42,847 bases of DNA from Thermococcaceae archaeon. GTDB taxonomy: Archaea; Methanobacteriota_B; Thermococci; Thermococcales; Thermococcaceae. Positions 17,456 through 26,074 of this stretch are shown here, one piece after another. The position numbers were made by a program, and so were the translations under genes. Numbering within the stretch: the stretch's first letter is position 1; every line of letters starts with the position of its first letter. Under the pieces are notes generated by a model, which worked only from the letters and a program-made list of their open reading frames with translations, was not told the DNA's origin and ran no database searches. Location of the stretch: the NCBI GenBank assembly GCA_030156945.1, contig JASGLT010000016.1:1-42847 (forward strand), given 5' to 3'.

Positions 17456-18939
17456 ACGGGCAGTACGCTTCACTCCTCATCGCTTTACCACTCATTAGCG
17501 CCTTCTTCGTCCCGCTGATAAAGGAACTCGGAAGGAAGGCCGTGATGGGCTACCTCGTGATGATCACTGCACTCCAGACTGCAATAGCCGGCTGGGTGGC
17601 AAACGAGGTCTATTCCACAGGGAAGCCGATAATAGTCATTGCCGGCGGCTGGAAGCCGCCAGTTGGCATCAACCTCTACATAGGACACTTCGCGGCCCTC
17701 TTCGTGCTCATCATAGCAGTAATCAGCTTCTTCATGGCCATCTTCAGCTTCAGAGCAGTCAACGTCGAGCCAGTTGACAAGTACGCAATGCTCTTCCTCC
17801 TGCTGATGCTCGGTGCGACGGGAATGATAGCCACCGGAGACATCTTCAACCTCTTCGTCTTCATGGAGATAACCGCCATAAGCGCCTACGCCCTCACCGC
17901 CTACAACAAGACCGGTGAAGCGGCCGAGGCATCAATGAAGTACATCGTCCTCGGTGGGATAGGTTCGAGCTTCTTCCTCATCGGCGTTGCCCTCATCTAC
18001 GGAGCGACCGGAACCCTTAACATGGCACACCTCGCTCAGCTTGCTGGGGCAATTGACCCGACGGTAGCACAGGTCGGCCTCGCGTTAATAATCTTCGGCC
18101 TGGCGGTCGAGGCTGAACTGTTCCCGCTCAATGCCTGGGCTCCGGATGCTTACCAGGCCGCACCCCACCCGATAACCGTTATGTTCTCAGCCTTCGTCGT
18201 CAAAGCTGGCCTCTACGCGATTGGAAGGCTCCTCTACCTCTTCCAGGGTGCTGAGGGATGGAGCGGTCTACTGAGGCTCCTTGTTATCCTGGCAACACTC
18301 ACGGTAATAGTCGCCGAGCTTTCAGCCCTCAGGCAGAAGGACGCCAAGAGGATGATAGCGTACTCATCGATTGGCCAGGTCGGAATGATAGCCTTCGCCC
18401 TTGCCCTCGGTACTCAGGCCGGTGTCAGCGCTGGAGTCTTCCACATGGTCAACCATGCCATAGTCAAGGCGCTCCTCTTCCTCACGGTCGGCTACGTTGG
18501 AGTTGCCCTTGGAGGGACTGCCATCGAGAACTTCCAGGGACTCGGCAAGAGGATGCCGCTTACAGCTCTGACGATCACGATAGGCTCACTGGCAACGGTT
18601 GGAATACCGCTCTTCAACATCTTCTGGAGCAAAATCAGGATACTCCTCGCCGGTGTCGAGGCAGGCTACTCCTGGAGCGTCGCCCTTATCCTCGGTGCCA
18701 GCGTCGTCGAGGCGGTTTATTACTTCAGGCTGGTGCATACGATGTGGTTCGTTGAAGGCGGCGGGAGGATCAGGGAGAACTTCGCCATAGGCGTCATAGC
18801 AATCTTCCTCGCGGCCCTGATAATAGTCATAGGCGTTTACCCGAACGACGTCTGGACTATCGTCCAGAAGGCGGGACAGGACCTCTTTAACGTGGCCAAC
18901 TACATCAAGAACGTTCCTCTGATGGGGGTGGGAGCATGA
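17452..18939 (+). CDS. mbxH: MBS complex subunit H (MrpD/NuoN-like antiporter)
   Basis: A 495-residue, about 14-helix antiporter-like protein. It contains NLFVFMEITAISAYALTAY with the conserved Glu, the LFPLNAWAPDAYQAAPHPITVMFSAFVVKAGLYAI loop and helix with the key Lys, and LRQKDAKRMIAYSSIGQVG. These residues form the proton or sodium channel in MrpD/NuoL/M/N. It overlaps the following antiporter-like gene by four bases. Confidence 0.93.
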   Translation: MNGQYASLLIALPLISAFFVPLIKELGRKAVMGYLVMITALQTAIAGWVANEVYSTGKPIIVIAGGWKPPVGINLYIGHFAALFVLIIAVISFFMAIFSFRAVNVEPVDKYAMLFLLLMLGATGMIATGDIFNLFVFMEITAISAYALTAYNKTGEAAEASMKYIVLGGIGSSFFLIGVALIYGATGTLNMAHLAQLAGAIDPTVAQVGLALIIFGLAVEAELFPLNAWAPDAYQAAPHPITVMFSAFVVKAGLYAIGRLLYLFQGAEGWSGLLRLLVILATLTVIVAELSALRQKDAKRMIAYSSIGQVGMIAFALALGTQAGVSAGVFHMVNHAIVKALLFLTVGYVGVALGGTAIENFQGLGKRMPLTALTITIGSLATVGIPLFNIFWSKIRILLAGVEAGYSWSVALILGASVVEAVYYFRLVHTMWFVEGGGRIRENFAIGVIAIFLAALIIVIGVYPNDVWTIVQKAGQDLFNVANYIKNVPLMGVGA

Positions 18940-20765
18940 ACGAACTTCTCATAATAATCTTCGCACCCTTGCTCGGCGGCGTGCTCGCGTGGGCGCTCAA
19001 CGTTAGGGGAATCAGGGAGCTTTTGGGAGTCGCTGGAGCTGCCGTTCCGCTCGCTTATCTCGTTAAGCTCTATTCGGAGCTCGATGCTTCGGGGCAGCTA
19101 AGCCACAGCATTGACTTCGCGGGGTTCACCTTCAGCTTCAGCCTGACCCACCTGACCTGGGTCTTTGCAATGATAGCTGGAGTTGTCGGCCTTGCATCGA
19201 CCATAGCCATGGTCTCAACGTCCAGGGACGGCTACGAGTGGCTCTTTGCCCTCATGAGCCTCACTGGAGCCTACGGTGTGTTCCTGTCCTTTGACCTCCT
19301 CGGGTTCTTCATATTCTGGGAGCTGATGACTGTCGGAAGCTTCATGATGGTTCTCAAGTACAGCAGGAGCGCCGGTCTGAAGTACTTCGTTCTCAGCGTG
19401 GTCGGAGCCTTCGCGATGTTCCTCGCTATTGCGAAGATATACGCACTTTCGGGCTCCTTCGCCTTCCCAGATGTCGCCAACGCAGTCTACTACGCGATGG
19501 GCCGCGGAGACCTGGCTCTAGTCTTTGGTCTGTTCCTCGTGGCCTTTGGCGTTAAGGCGGGCATGTTCCCGCTCCACGTGTGGGCGCCCGATGCCTACTC
19601 CGAGACCAACCAGAGCTATACGGCGATGTTCAGCGGCGTCCTCAGCAAGACCGGCGTCTACGGCTTCATCCTCATCTACATGCTGATAGGCTACAGGCTT
19701 ATGGTCGAGTTCGGAGCCTTCAGGAGCGCTCCCAAGTTCGGCTACATCATAGCCTTCCTCGGAGGTCTGACAATAATAGTCGGCGGTCTGCTCGCCGCTC
19801 TGCAGGAAGACATCAGGAAGCTCTTCGCCTACTCGAGTATAAGCCAGATAGGCTACATACTTGTCGCCTTTGGCGTCGGAACGTCCCTCAGCATTGAGGC
19901 CGGCATCTACCACGCGATAAGCCACGCGCTGTTCAAGGGACTCTTTTTCCTCATAGTTGCGACGATAATCTACAGGACGGGCAAAACCACTTTCGCCGAC
20001 ATGGGCGGACTCGCTGAGAAGATGCCCTTCACCTTTGCGATGGCCTTCGTGGCTATCCTCAGCCTCGCAGGAATCCCGCCGATGGCGGGCTTTGTCAGCA
20101 AGTGGCTGATATTTGAAGCAGTCATCAGCCAGAACCTCCCGATCCTCGGCGGCATGGTGTTCTTCGGAAGCGCCATAGGTTTCGTCTACCTCATCAGGTT
20201 CACCTACGCCGTGTGGTTCGGGCAGAGGCCAACTGACCTCGACGACACCAAGGACGCCCCGCTCCCGCTTGCAGTGGCGATGGCAATACTCGCGATACCG
20301 AACATCGTCTTCGGCATTGCTCCGGGCCTCGTCGTCAAGGAGCTTAACAAGATATTCGGCGGAGAGATAGTCACTTCACCGACGCTCTGGGAGCTCAACC
20401 TCGGCTTTGGAAGGTACAACGGCCTGCTGATCCTCGTGTGGCTCATCGTCGGCCTCCTGATAGCGGCGGTCATCTACTTCCTCGGCGCACCCGTCAGGAA
20501 GGTTCCCGTCACGGATACATACCAGTCAGGTAACCCAGTAACCATGGAGTACAACCTCACAATAAGGAGGAACTTCTTCCTCCCGCTCAAGGAGGCTCTC
20601 GCGTTCTGGCTCAGGATAAGCTTCGACAAGCTTTACCGCGACATTGGGGCGTGGGTTGAGGACTTTGCGGAAGTCATGAGGAACTACGTCTACAACGGAA
20701 ACGTCCAGAGCTACGCCTGGTATCTGGCCCTGATACTCCTAATCCTCGCAATGTGGGGGGTGTGA
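18936..20765 (+). CDS. mbxH': MBS complex subunit H' (second antiporter-like subunit, extended C-terminus)
   Basis: A 609-residue second MrpD/NuoL-like subunit. It shows GFFIFWELMTVGSFMMVLKY with the conserved Glu, FPLHVWAPDAYSETNQSYTAMFSG followed by the channel Lys, and LQEDIRKLFAYSSISQIGY. About 105 residues beyond the antiporter core (from around APVRKVPVTDTYQ) form a long, partly amphipathic segment and a last membrane helix. The operon has no mbhI, so this tail may do MbhI's linking job (inference). Two antiporter-like subunits are diagnostic of Mbx rather than Mbh. Confidence 0.92.
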   Translation: MNELLIIIFAPLLGGVLAWALNVRGIRELLGVAGAAVPLAYLVKLYSELDASGQLSHSIDFAGFTFSFSLTHLTWVFAMIAGVVGLASTIAMVSTSRDGYEWLFALMSLTGAYGVFLSFDLLGFFIFWELMTVGSFMMVLKYSRSAGLKYFVLSVVGAFAMFLAIAKIYALSGSFAFPDVANAVYYAMGRGDLALVFGLFLVAFGVKAGMFPLHVWAPDAYSETNQSYTAMFSGVLSKTGVYGFILIYMLIGYRLMVEFGAFRSAPKFGYIIAFLGGLTIIVGGLLAALQEDIRKLFAYSSISQIGYILVAFGVGTSLSIEAGIYHAISHALFKGLFFLIVATIIYRTGKTTFADMGGLAEKMPFTFAMAFVAILSLAGIPPMAGFVSKWLIFEAVISQNLPILGGMVFFGSAIGFVYLIRFTYAVWFGQRPTDLDDTKDAPLPLAVAMAILAIPNIVFGIAPGLVVKELNKIFGGEIVTSPTLWELNLGFGRYNGLLILVWLIVGLLIAAVIYFLGAPVRKVPVTDTYQSGNPVTMEYNLTIRRNFFLPLKEALAFWLRISFDKLYRDIGAWVEDFAEVMRNYVYNGNVQSYAWYLALILLILAMWGV

Positions 20766-20768
20766 AAG

Positions 20769-21698
20769 ATGATTGAAACGGCACTCAAAGCTCTCTTTAT
20801 CCTCCTTTACGCGACATTTGTGGGCTTCATGTTCATGGGAATAATCAGGATAGTGACGGCAAGGATACACAGGAGGGTTGGCCCTCCGATATACCAGCCC
20901 ATCCTCGATACCATAAAGCTCCTCTCCAAGAAGAGCAACATAACCCACGGCCTCATCTACGACTTCGGAATCCTCTACGCGGTGGGCGCCACAATACTGG
21001 CGGTGATGTTCATACCGCTCGGGAGCATCGGCGTGCTCAGGGCCTACGGTGACCTAATCCTCATCACCTTCCTCCTTGAGATACCGATGCTCGGAATAAT
21101 GTTCGCCGCGATGAGCTCGGGCAACCCCTACGCGGGCATCGGTGCCCAGAGAGCCCTCCTAACGCTACTCGCCATTCAGGTGCCGCTTGGATTTGCCATA
21201 GTAGCGTTAGCAGAGTTCTACGGAACCTTCAGCACCTACGAGATAGTCATGGCCCAGCAGACGATGGGATGGAGCATATTCCACTTCCCGCTCCTGCTCG
21301 CCGCTATCGCGTATGACCTCGTCCTCCAGGCGATGTTCGGAAAGGAGCCCTTCGACATAATGATAGCTCCCGGTGAGATATCACTCGGTCCGATGGTCGA
21401 GTTCGGAGGAAAGCACATGGGCCTCCTTCAGATACAGCACGCCATAGCGCTCTTCGCAGAGACCCTGTTCTTTGCCAACATCTTCCTCGGCGGCGGAGTG
21501 GTCACGGCGTTCTCAAGTTCAATACTCAACACCATAGCGGGCCTCGCTGTGCTCCTCGTCAAGCAGGTAGCAGTGCTCCTGATAGCGACTTTCATGGGCG
21601 CAATATTCCCGAGGTTCACCATAGACCAGGCGGCCAAGTTCTACTGGAAGTGGCCCACAATAATAGCGGCCCTTGGAGCTGTCCTGGCAAGTCTGTGA
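20769..21698 (+). CDS. mbxM: MBS complex subunit M (NuoH-like)
   Basis: A 309-residue protein with about eight membrane helices that joins the membrane arm to the peripheral iron-sulfur arm. NuoH-family landmarks are RIHRRVGPPIYQPILDTIKLLSK after helix 1, MLGIMFAAMSSGNPYAGIGAQRA and EPFDIMIAPGEISLGPMVEFGGKHMG, with clustered acidic residues on the quinone-cavity loops. It sits between the antiporter genes and the J-K-L-N peripheral genes, the mbx order. Confidence 0.94.
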   Translation: MIETALKALFILLYATFVGFMFMGIIRIVTARIHRRVGPPIYQPILDTIKLLSKKSNITHGLIYDFGILYAVGATILAVMFIPLGSIGVLRAYGDLILITFLLEIPMLGIMFAAMSSGNPYAGIGAQRALLTLLAIQVPLGFAIVALAEFYGTFSTYEIVMAQQTMGWSIFHFPLLLAAIAYDLVLQAMFGKEPFDIMIAPGEISLGPMVEFGGKHMGLLQIQHAIALFAETLFFANIFLGGGVVTAFSSSILNTIAGLAVLLVKQVAVLLIATFMGAIFPRFTIDQAAKFYWKWPTIIAALGAVLASL

Positions 21699-21709
21699 GG
21701 TGATGAAAG

Positions 21710-22291
21710 ATGGTTGACTGGAGACTTTACGAGCCCCTCATCAACTTTGCGAGAAAGAGGAGCATGTGGATTGTGGCGTTCTGTACGGGGTGCGGCGGTA
21801 TAGAGATGCCTCCATTGATGACCTCAAGGTACGACTTGGAGCGCTTTGGTATGATGCCCAACCCAGCGCCGAGAATGGCCGATCTCTTCCTCATCACGGG
21901 CTACGTTACGCCAAAGACGCTCAAGAGGATAATCATAACCTACGAGATGCAGCCCGATCCGAAGTATGTCCTCGCCCACGGCTCCTGCCCGCTCAACGGA
22001 GGAATATACTGGGACGCCTACAACGCCATCAAGCACCTCGACAAGTACATCCCAGTAGATGTGGCAATAGCCGGTTGTATGCCGAGGCCGGAGGCTGTTA
22101 TGGACGGAATAAAGAAAATCATGGATCTCATAGAGACGGGGAAGGCCGACGGCTGGAAGCGCTATAAGGAAAACTACGAGTACTACAAGAAGAACCAGGA
22201 CGAGCTCTTCGGCGAGGGATGGAGGGAGAAGACCGCGAGAAGGTGGATACCCTGGCTCATGGGCAGGGAAAAGAAGAGGGAGGAGGAGTGA
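21710..22291 (+). CDS. mbxJ: MBS complex subunit J (small subunit, NuoB-like)
   Basis: A 193-residue small-subunit homologue with ligands for one proximal 4Fe-4S cluster: C25 and C28 (FCTGCGG), C93 (HGSCPLNGG) and C123 (AGCMPRP). It passes electrons to the active site in the L subunit. The charged C-terminus (GREKKREEE) is cytoplasmic. GAGGTGATGAAAG precedes the ATG. Confidence 0.94.
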   Translation: MVDWRLYEPLINFARKRSMWIVAFCTGCGGIEMPPLMTSRYDLERFGMMPNPAPRMADLFLITGYVTPKTLKRIIITYEMQPDPKYVLAHGSCPLNGGIYWDAYNAIKHLDKYIPVDVAIAGCMPRPEAVMDGIKKIMDLIETGKADGWKRYKENYEYYKKNQDELFGEGWREKTARRWIPWLMGREKKREEE

Positions 22292-22294
22292 GCA

Positions 22295-22834
22295 ATGGCG
22301 GAAGAGGTTAAGGCAAGCTGGTCAAAGGGAGAAGAGATCGTCAGGATGCTCCTTGAGAAGGCTCCTTACGCTGAGGGCACCGTCAGGAGGGAGAGAAGGC
22401 TTGAGTTTAAGGTTCCGGCCGACAGGATAGTTGACTTCCTCCGCACAGCCAAGGCGAACGGGTTTGAGCTGTTGCTCCAGATCACGGCCGTTGACTGGCT
22501 CAAGGAGGGTGAGATAGAGCTTGTCTATCAGCTCTTCAGCATAAGCCACGGAACCCATGCGATGGTCAAGACGAGGCTTCCAAGGGACGAAGCAAGGATT
22601 TCAACGGTTATGGACATCTACCCTGTGGCGGAGACCTACGAGAGAGACGCCCACGAGTTCTTCAAGGTTACCTTTGAGGGCAACCCCAAGCTCGAGATGC
22701 CCTGGATACTCGAGGACGAGGACAGGGAAGTCGGAGTCTCCCACAGGAAGGACTTTGACATGCTCGGCTACGTCAAGAGGAAGTACAAGCTCCTCGACAG
22801 GTTCGATGAGGATAAGGAGAACTACGTGATATGA
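22295..22834 (+). CDS. mbxK: MBS complex subunit K (30-kDa/NuoC-like)
   Basis: A 179-residue NuoC-like subunit. EGEIELVYQLFSISHGTHAMVKTRLPRDEARISTV and PVAETYERDAHEFFKVTFEGNP are the classic complex I 30-kDa signature. It ends with MPWILEDED and the HRKDFDM stretch that packs on the L subunit. It carries no cofactor. It lies three bases after mbxJ and ten before mbxL. Confidence 0.94.
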   Translation: MAEEVKASWSKGEEIVRMLLEKAPYAEGTVRRERRLEFKVPADRIVDFLRTAKANGFELLLQITAVDWLKEGEIELVYQLFSISHGTHAMVKTRLPRDEARISTVMDIYPVAETYERDAHEFFKVTFEGNPKLEMPWILEDEDREVGVSHRKDFDMLGYVKRKYKLLDRFDEDKENYVI

Positions 22835-22844
22835 GGTGGTTGTG

Positions 22845-24020
22845 ATGGTCACTCAGGAAGAACTCATTAGGGAAGCGAGAGAGAACGGGATGGAGCTCCT
22901 CCCCCTTGAGAAGGACACCTACGAGCTGTTCTTCGGGCCGCAGCACATGGCCACCGAGAACTACAGCCTAATCCTTAAAATGGACGGGCACAGAGTTGTA
23001 AAGGCCATAGCCAACCCCGGCTTCCTTCACCGCGGCTTTGAAAAGCTCGCCGAGTACAGGCCATGGCACACCAACATAGCCCTGCTCCTCCGTATATGTG
23101 TGCCCGAGCCGGACGTTCCAGAGGCAATCTACTCAATGGCCGTGGACGAGCTCATGGGATGGGAAGTCCCGGAGAGGGCCCAGTGGATAAGGACGACCGT
23201 CCTCGAGATGGCGAGGGTGAGCGCCTACCTCTTCTGGATGATGGGCCTAAGCTTCAAGCTTGGTGTTTACACCGCGGGACAGTGGGCGGCAGCTTATAGG
23301 GAGAGGTTTATGGCCCTCTTCGAGGAGCTTACTGGAGCAAGGGTCTACCACATCTACACGATTCCAGGAGGAGTTAGGAGGGACATACCGGGCGACAAGT
23401 GGCTCAGGCAGCTCAGGGACACCGTGGAGTACATAAAGGACAAGCTCAAGGACTTCGATAACCTTGTCTTTGAGAACTACATCACCTACAGGAGGCTTGA
23501 GGGAATCGGAGTGATGGACAAGAAGTTCGCCCTTAACGAGGGCGTAACCGGGCCGAACCTCAGGGCAACTGGAGTTCCCTACGACGTGAGGAGAGCTGAC
23601 CCGTATCTCCTCTACCCGGAGCTCGACTTCGAGGTTCCCGTCCTTAAGGAGGGCGATGCCCTCGCGAGGGCGCTCGTAAGGAGGTTCGAGTTTGAGCAGG
23701 ACCTCTACATCCTCGAACAGCTCCTCGACATGGGGCCGCCGAGCGGGCCCTACAAGGTTGACCACCCGTCCCTCAAGGCCCTTCCGAGGTTCAGAGTTCC
23801 GGCCGGTGATGCCTTCGCCCACGTTGAGGCAACCAAGGGCGACTTTGGAGCCTACGTCGTCAGCGACGGTGGAAACAAGCCCTACAGGGTGCAGATTAGA
23901 GGACCGAGCATAGCCCACGGAATTAGAGTAATCGAGCAGCTCCTCGTTGGAGCGAGGCTCGCTGACGTGCCCGTGATATTGATGAGCCTTGACAACTGCC
24001 CGCCCGACATAGACAGGTGA
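22845..24020 (+). CDS. mbxL: MBS complex subunit L (large subunit, degenerate NiFe site)
   Basis: A 391-residue homologue of group 4 NiFe hydrogenase large subunits and NuoD. The two CxxC motifs that hold NiFe in hydrogenases are broken: near the N-terminus C85-V-P-E88 (RICVPEPD), and at the C-terminus C385-P-P-D388 (DNCPPDIDR). The proximal Cys remains in each, the distal one is Glu or Asp. This pattern fits the MBS sulfane reductase, where no NiFe is present and polysulfide is reduced. The ATG at 22845 follows GAGGTGGT. Confidence 0.94.
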   Translation: MVTQEELIREARENGMELLPLEKDTYELFFGPQHMATENYSLILKMDGHRVVKAIANPGFLHRGFEKLAEYRPWHTNIALLLRICVPEPDVPEAIYSMAVDELMGWEVPERAQWIRTTVLEMARVSAYLFWMMGLSFKLGVYTAGQWAAAYRERFMALFEELTGARVYHIYTIPGGVRRDIPGDKWLRQLRDTVEYIKDKLKDFDNLVFENYITYRRLEGIGVMDKKFALNEGVTGPNLRATGVPYDVRRADPYLLYPELDFEVPVLKEGDALARALVRRFEFEQDLYILEQLLDMGPPSGPYKVDHPSLKALPRFRVPAGDAFAHVEATKGDFGAYVVSDGGNKPYRVQIRGPSIAHGIRVIEQLLVGARLADVPVILMSLDNCPPDIDR

Positions 24021-24025
24021 TGAAA

Positions 24026-24649
24026 ATGGAGAGCGTTAAAATTGCACCCGAGGAGAAGGTGAGAAAGAAGCCCTCCTTCCTCAAGCCGTGGATGAGCCTC
24101 AAGTACCTCTTCAAGAAGCCTGTAACCATAAAGATACCCTACGAGGAAACCCAGATAGCTGAAAAGTACAGGGGCTTCCACACCCTCAACTGGAAGACGT
24201 GCATAGGCTGTAACATGTGCGGCCAGATATGCCCGGCAAGGGCAATAGAGATGACGTGGATAGAGGGCGAGAAGAGGCCCCACCCGAAGATAGACTATGG
24301 AAGGTGCACCTTCTGCCAGTTCTGCGTTGACGTCTGCCCCACCAATGCGCTCGGCCACGTGGAGCACTACATACTCACAACGGAGTGGAAGGATGAGGAG
24401 CTCGAGCTCTTCGACTGGGTTCCGCTTCCGGAGGAGATGGTCAGGAAGTTCTCCGACTACAGGCACCCCCTGGCCAAGATCGAGAAGTACGAGGACGGAA
24501 GGGTCAAGTACGTCCTCAGGGACGGCAGTGAGTTCGAGTTCAAGATACTCGGCTACGGCCTCAAGCCGCCGGCGGCCGCCAAGCCAAAGCCAGCTGCCAA
24601 ATCTGCGGAGAAGAAGGAAGAGCCTAATCCTGGGGAGAAGAAAGAGTGA
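24026..24649 (+). CDS. mbxN: MBS complex subunit N (two-cluster ferredoxin subunit, NuoI-like)
   Basis: A 207-residue iron-sulfur subunit that should accept electrons from ferredoxin. Two 4Fe-4S motifs are visible: C59, C62, C65, C69 (CIGCNMCGQICP) and C94, C97, C100, C104 (CTFCQFCVDVCP). The C-terminus is a Lys/Ala/Pro-rich tail, probably disordered. AGGTGA at 24015-24020 favours the ATG at 24026 over the ATG at 24020, which overlaps the mbxL stop. It is the last gene of the operon and is followed by a T-rich tract. Confidence 0.93.
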   Translation: MESVKIAPEEKVRKKPSFLKPWMSLKYLFKKPVTIKIPYEETQIAEKYRGFHTLNWKTCIGCNMCGQICPARAIEMTWIEGEKRPHPKIDYGRCTFCQFCVDVCPTNALGHVEHYILTTEWKDEELELFDWVPLPEEMVRKFSDYRHPLAKIEKYEDGRVKYVLRDGSEFEFKILGYGLKPPAAAKPKPAAKSAEKKEEPNPGEKKE

Positions 24650-24650
24650 C

Positions 24651-24667
24651 ATCCTCTTTTTCTTTTC
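24651..24667 (+). terminator. T-rich terminator after the mbx operon
   Basis: ATCCTCTTTTTCTTTTC directly follows the mbxN stop. Oligo-T tracts without a stem are the usual Thermococcales terminator type. Termination here is inferred. Confidence 0.5.
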
Positions 24668-24738
24668 CACGACTTCCATTCTTACAACTTTCGACGATAG
24701 TTTTTTAAGCTCAAGCCAGTATTAATACCGGTGGAATC

Positions 24739-25358
24739 ATGCCTGTGGATTTGAGAACCGAAAAGACACTCGGCCTCCTCGGCTCGATTCTAACTCTTCT
24801 GGGAGTTTTAGGTGACGGATCAATGAAACATGGCCGGTTGTTGCTTTCTCAAACCTGGTTTCCTTCCTTGGTTCGTCCTCGTTCTCTTAGCACTCCATGG
24901 CATCGGCACCAAGCTGAACGACGAGAGACCTTTCAAGTACTACCTCTACTCGGTAATCGTGCTTATTGTTGCCGTAATCGTTGCGGTGATTCCCATACTG
25001 GTGGGCGTTTTCTATGCATCGGGCTCAGTTATGGCATTCGGGGGACATCCATACTAAGATGGGAACCGTTGGGCTTATGATGGTGGTGTTGGGACTGGTC
25101 TTGATTGTTCTGGCAGTAATCCTAACTGTGTACTTCCATATCAAGGCCTGGCGTGCCACTTACGAGATAACCGGCGTTGAAGAGTTCAACCAGGTCGCCA
25201 CCTTCCTTAAGTGGGGCGCAATAACCCTGGTAATTTTGGTGGGTGCAATTTTGCTTCTCGTGGCCCAGATATTCCGGATAATAGCCTTCTCAAAGCTTCC
25301 GGAGGAGATGGAAGTGGGAGGAGGCGAGGAACTACAGGAGGGTGCGCTTGTCTACTGA
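24739..25358 (+). pseudogene. Frameshifted DUF996-family membrane protein
   Basis: The family sequence is split over three frames. The start (MPVDLRTEKTLGLLGSILTLLG) is in frame 1. FVLVLLALHGIGTKLNDERP and two membrane helices are in frame 2, ending at TAA near 25056. KMGTVGLMMVVLGLVLIVLA through AWRATYEITGVEEF to the stop at 25358 is in frame 3. A short family-like stretch around 24835 also reads in the third frame (WPVVAFSNLVSFLG). Alignment by eye with the intact paralogue at 25418 shows all parts in order, so at least two, probably three, indels have broken it. Promoter and GGTGGAATC site are kept. Confidence 0.82.
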
Positions 25359-25417
25359 CGGGAGGCTTTTGCTTATTTTTCATTGTCTCTTGGATTTAAG
25401 AGTGAGAGGTGACTTGT

Positions 25418-26062
25418 ATGGTGGACGTTTCAAGTGAAAAGAACCTTGGTCTGTGGGGATCAGTCCTTGGGCTCGTGGGCGGTTTTATCCCATATCTCGG
25501 GACTGTTTTGAGTTTAGTGGGCCTGGTACTCGTCCTCGTGGCACTCCACGGTATTGGGAAGAAACTCAACGATTACAGGCCTTTCAACAACTACCTTCTT
25601 GCCGTCGTCGTGGGTATCGGAGTTCTTATCCTCGGTATTCTCGTCGTTTTCGGCGTTATTGCGATCAGCACGCAGGGAACCAGCTACGAAGAGTACTCGA
25701 GCGTTGACTTAACGATAACCCCCGGTGGGAGCTATGAAACGGTGGAATACCCGGGATGGGGTGAGTTCGAATGGGGAATCATAATCGGCTTCCTGGTGCT
25801 CGTGATAGTGATGGCTGTTATCAACGCCTTTTTCCAGAGCAGGGCCTGGGGTGCCATGCACGAGATAACGGGAGTTAAGGAGTTCGGGGATGCAGCTAAC
25901 TGGTTCAGATGGGGAGCGTTTACCGCGGTAGTCTTTGTGGGGTTGCTGCTTATTCTAATTGGGCACATCTTCGTTATCCTGGGCTTCAACAACATGCCCA
26001 CTGAGATAAACAGGGATGAAACAGCCATCTCTCCGGTGAACTCTCAAAGTACAGCCTGGTAA
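25418..26062 (+). CDS. DUF996-family membrane protein (intact paralogue)
   Basis: A 214-residue protein with four membrane helices. The N-terminal signature is EKNLGLWGSVLGLVGGFIP, then LVLVALHGIGKKLNDYRPF, an outer loop of about 35 residues with TITPGGSYETVEYPG, and helices 3-4 around AWGAMHEITGVKEFGDAANWFRWGAF. GAGAGGTGACTT sets the ATG at 25418. Function unknown. It is a tandem duplicate of the decayed copy immediately upstream. Confidence 0.82.
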   Translation: MVDVSSEKNLGLWGSVLGLVGGFIPYLGTVLSLVGLVLVLVALHGIGKKLNDYRPFNNYLLAVVVGIGVLILGILVVFGVIAISTQGTSYEEYSSVDLTITPGGSYETVEYPGWGEFEWGIIIGFLVLVIVMAVINAFFQSRAWGAMHEITGVKEFGDAANWFRWGAFTAVVFVGLLLILIGHIFVILGFNNMPTEINRDETAISPVNSQSTAW

Positions 26063-26074
26063 TTCGCTTTGGAA

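Noticed and set aside
14977-24649. Membrane-bound hydrogenase (Mbh) assignment for the operon
   Set aside because: There is no mbhI, a second antiporter-like subunit is present, M precedes J, and both NiFe motifs of the large subunit are degraded.
23247-24679. Long minus-strand frames opposite mbxL and mbxN
   Set aside because: They are produced by the skewed codon use of the real genes, have no ribosome sites and are the wrong strand for the operon.
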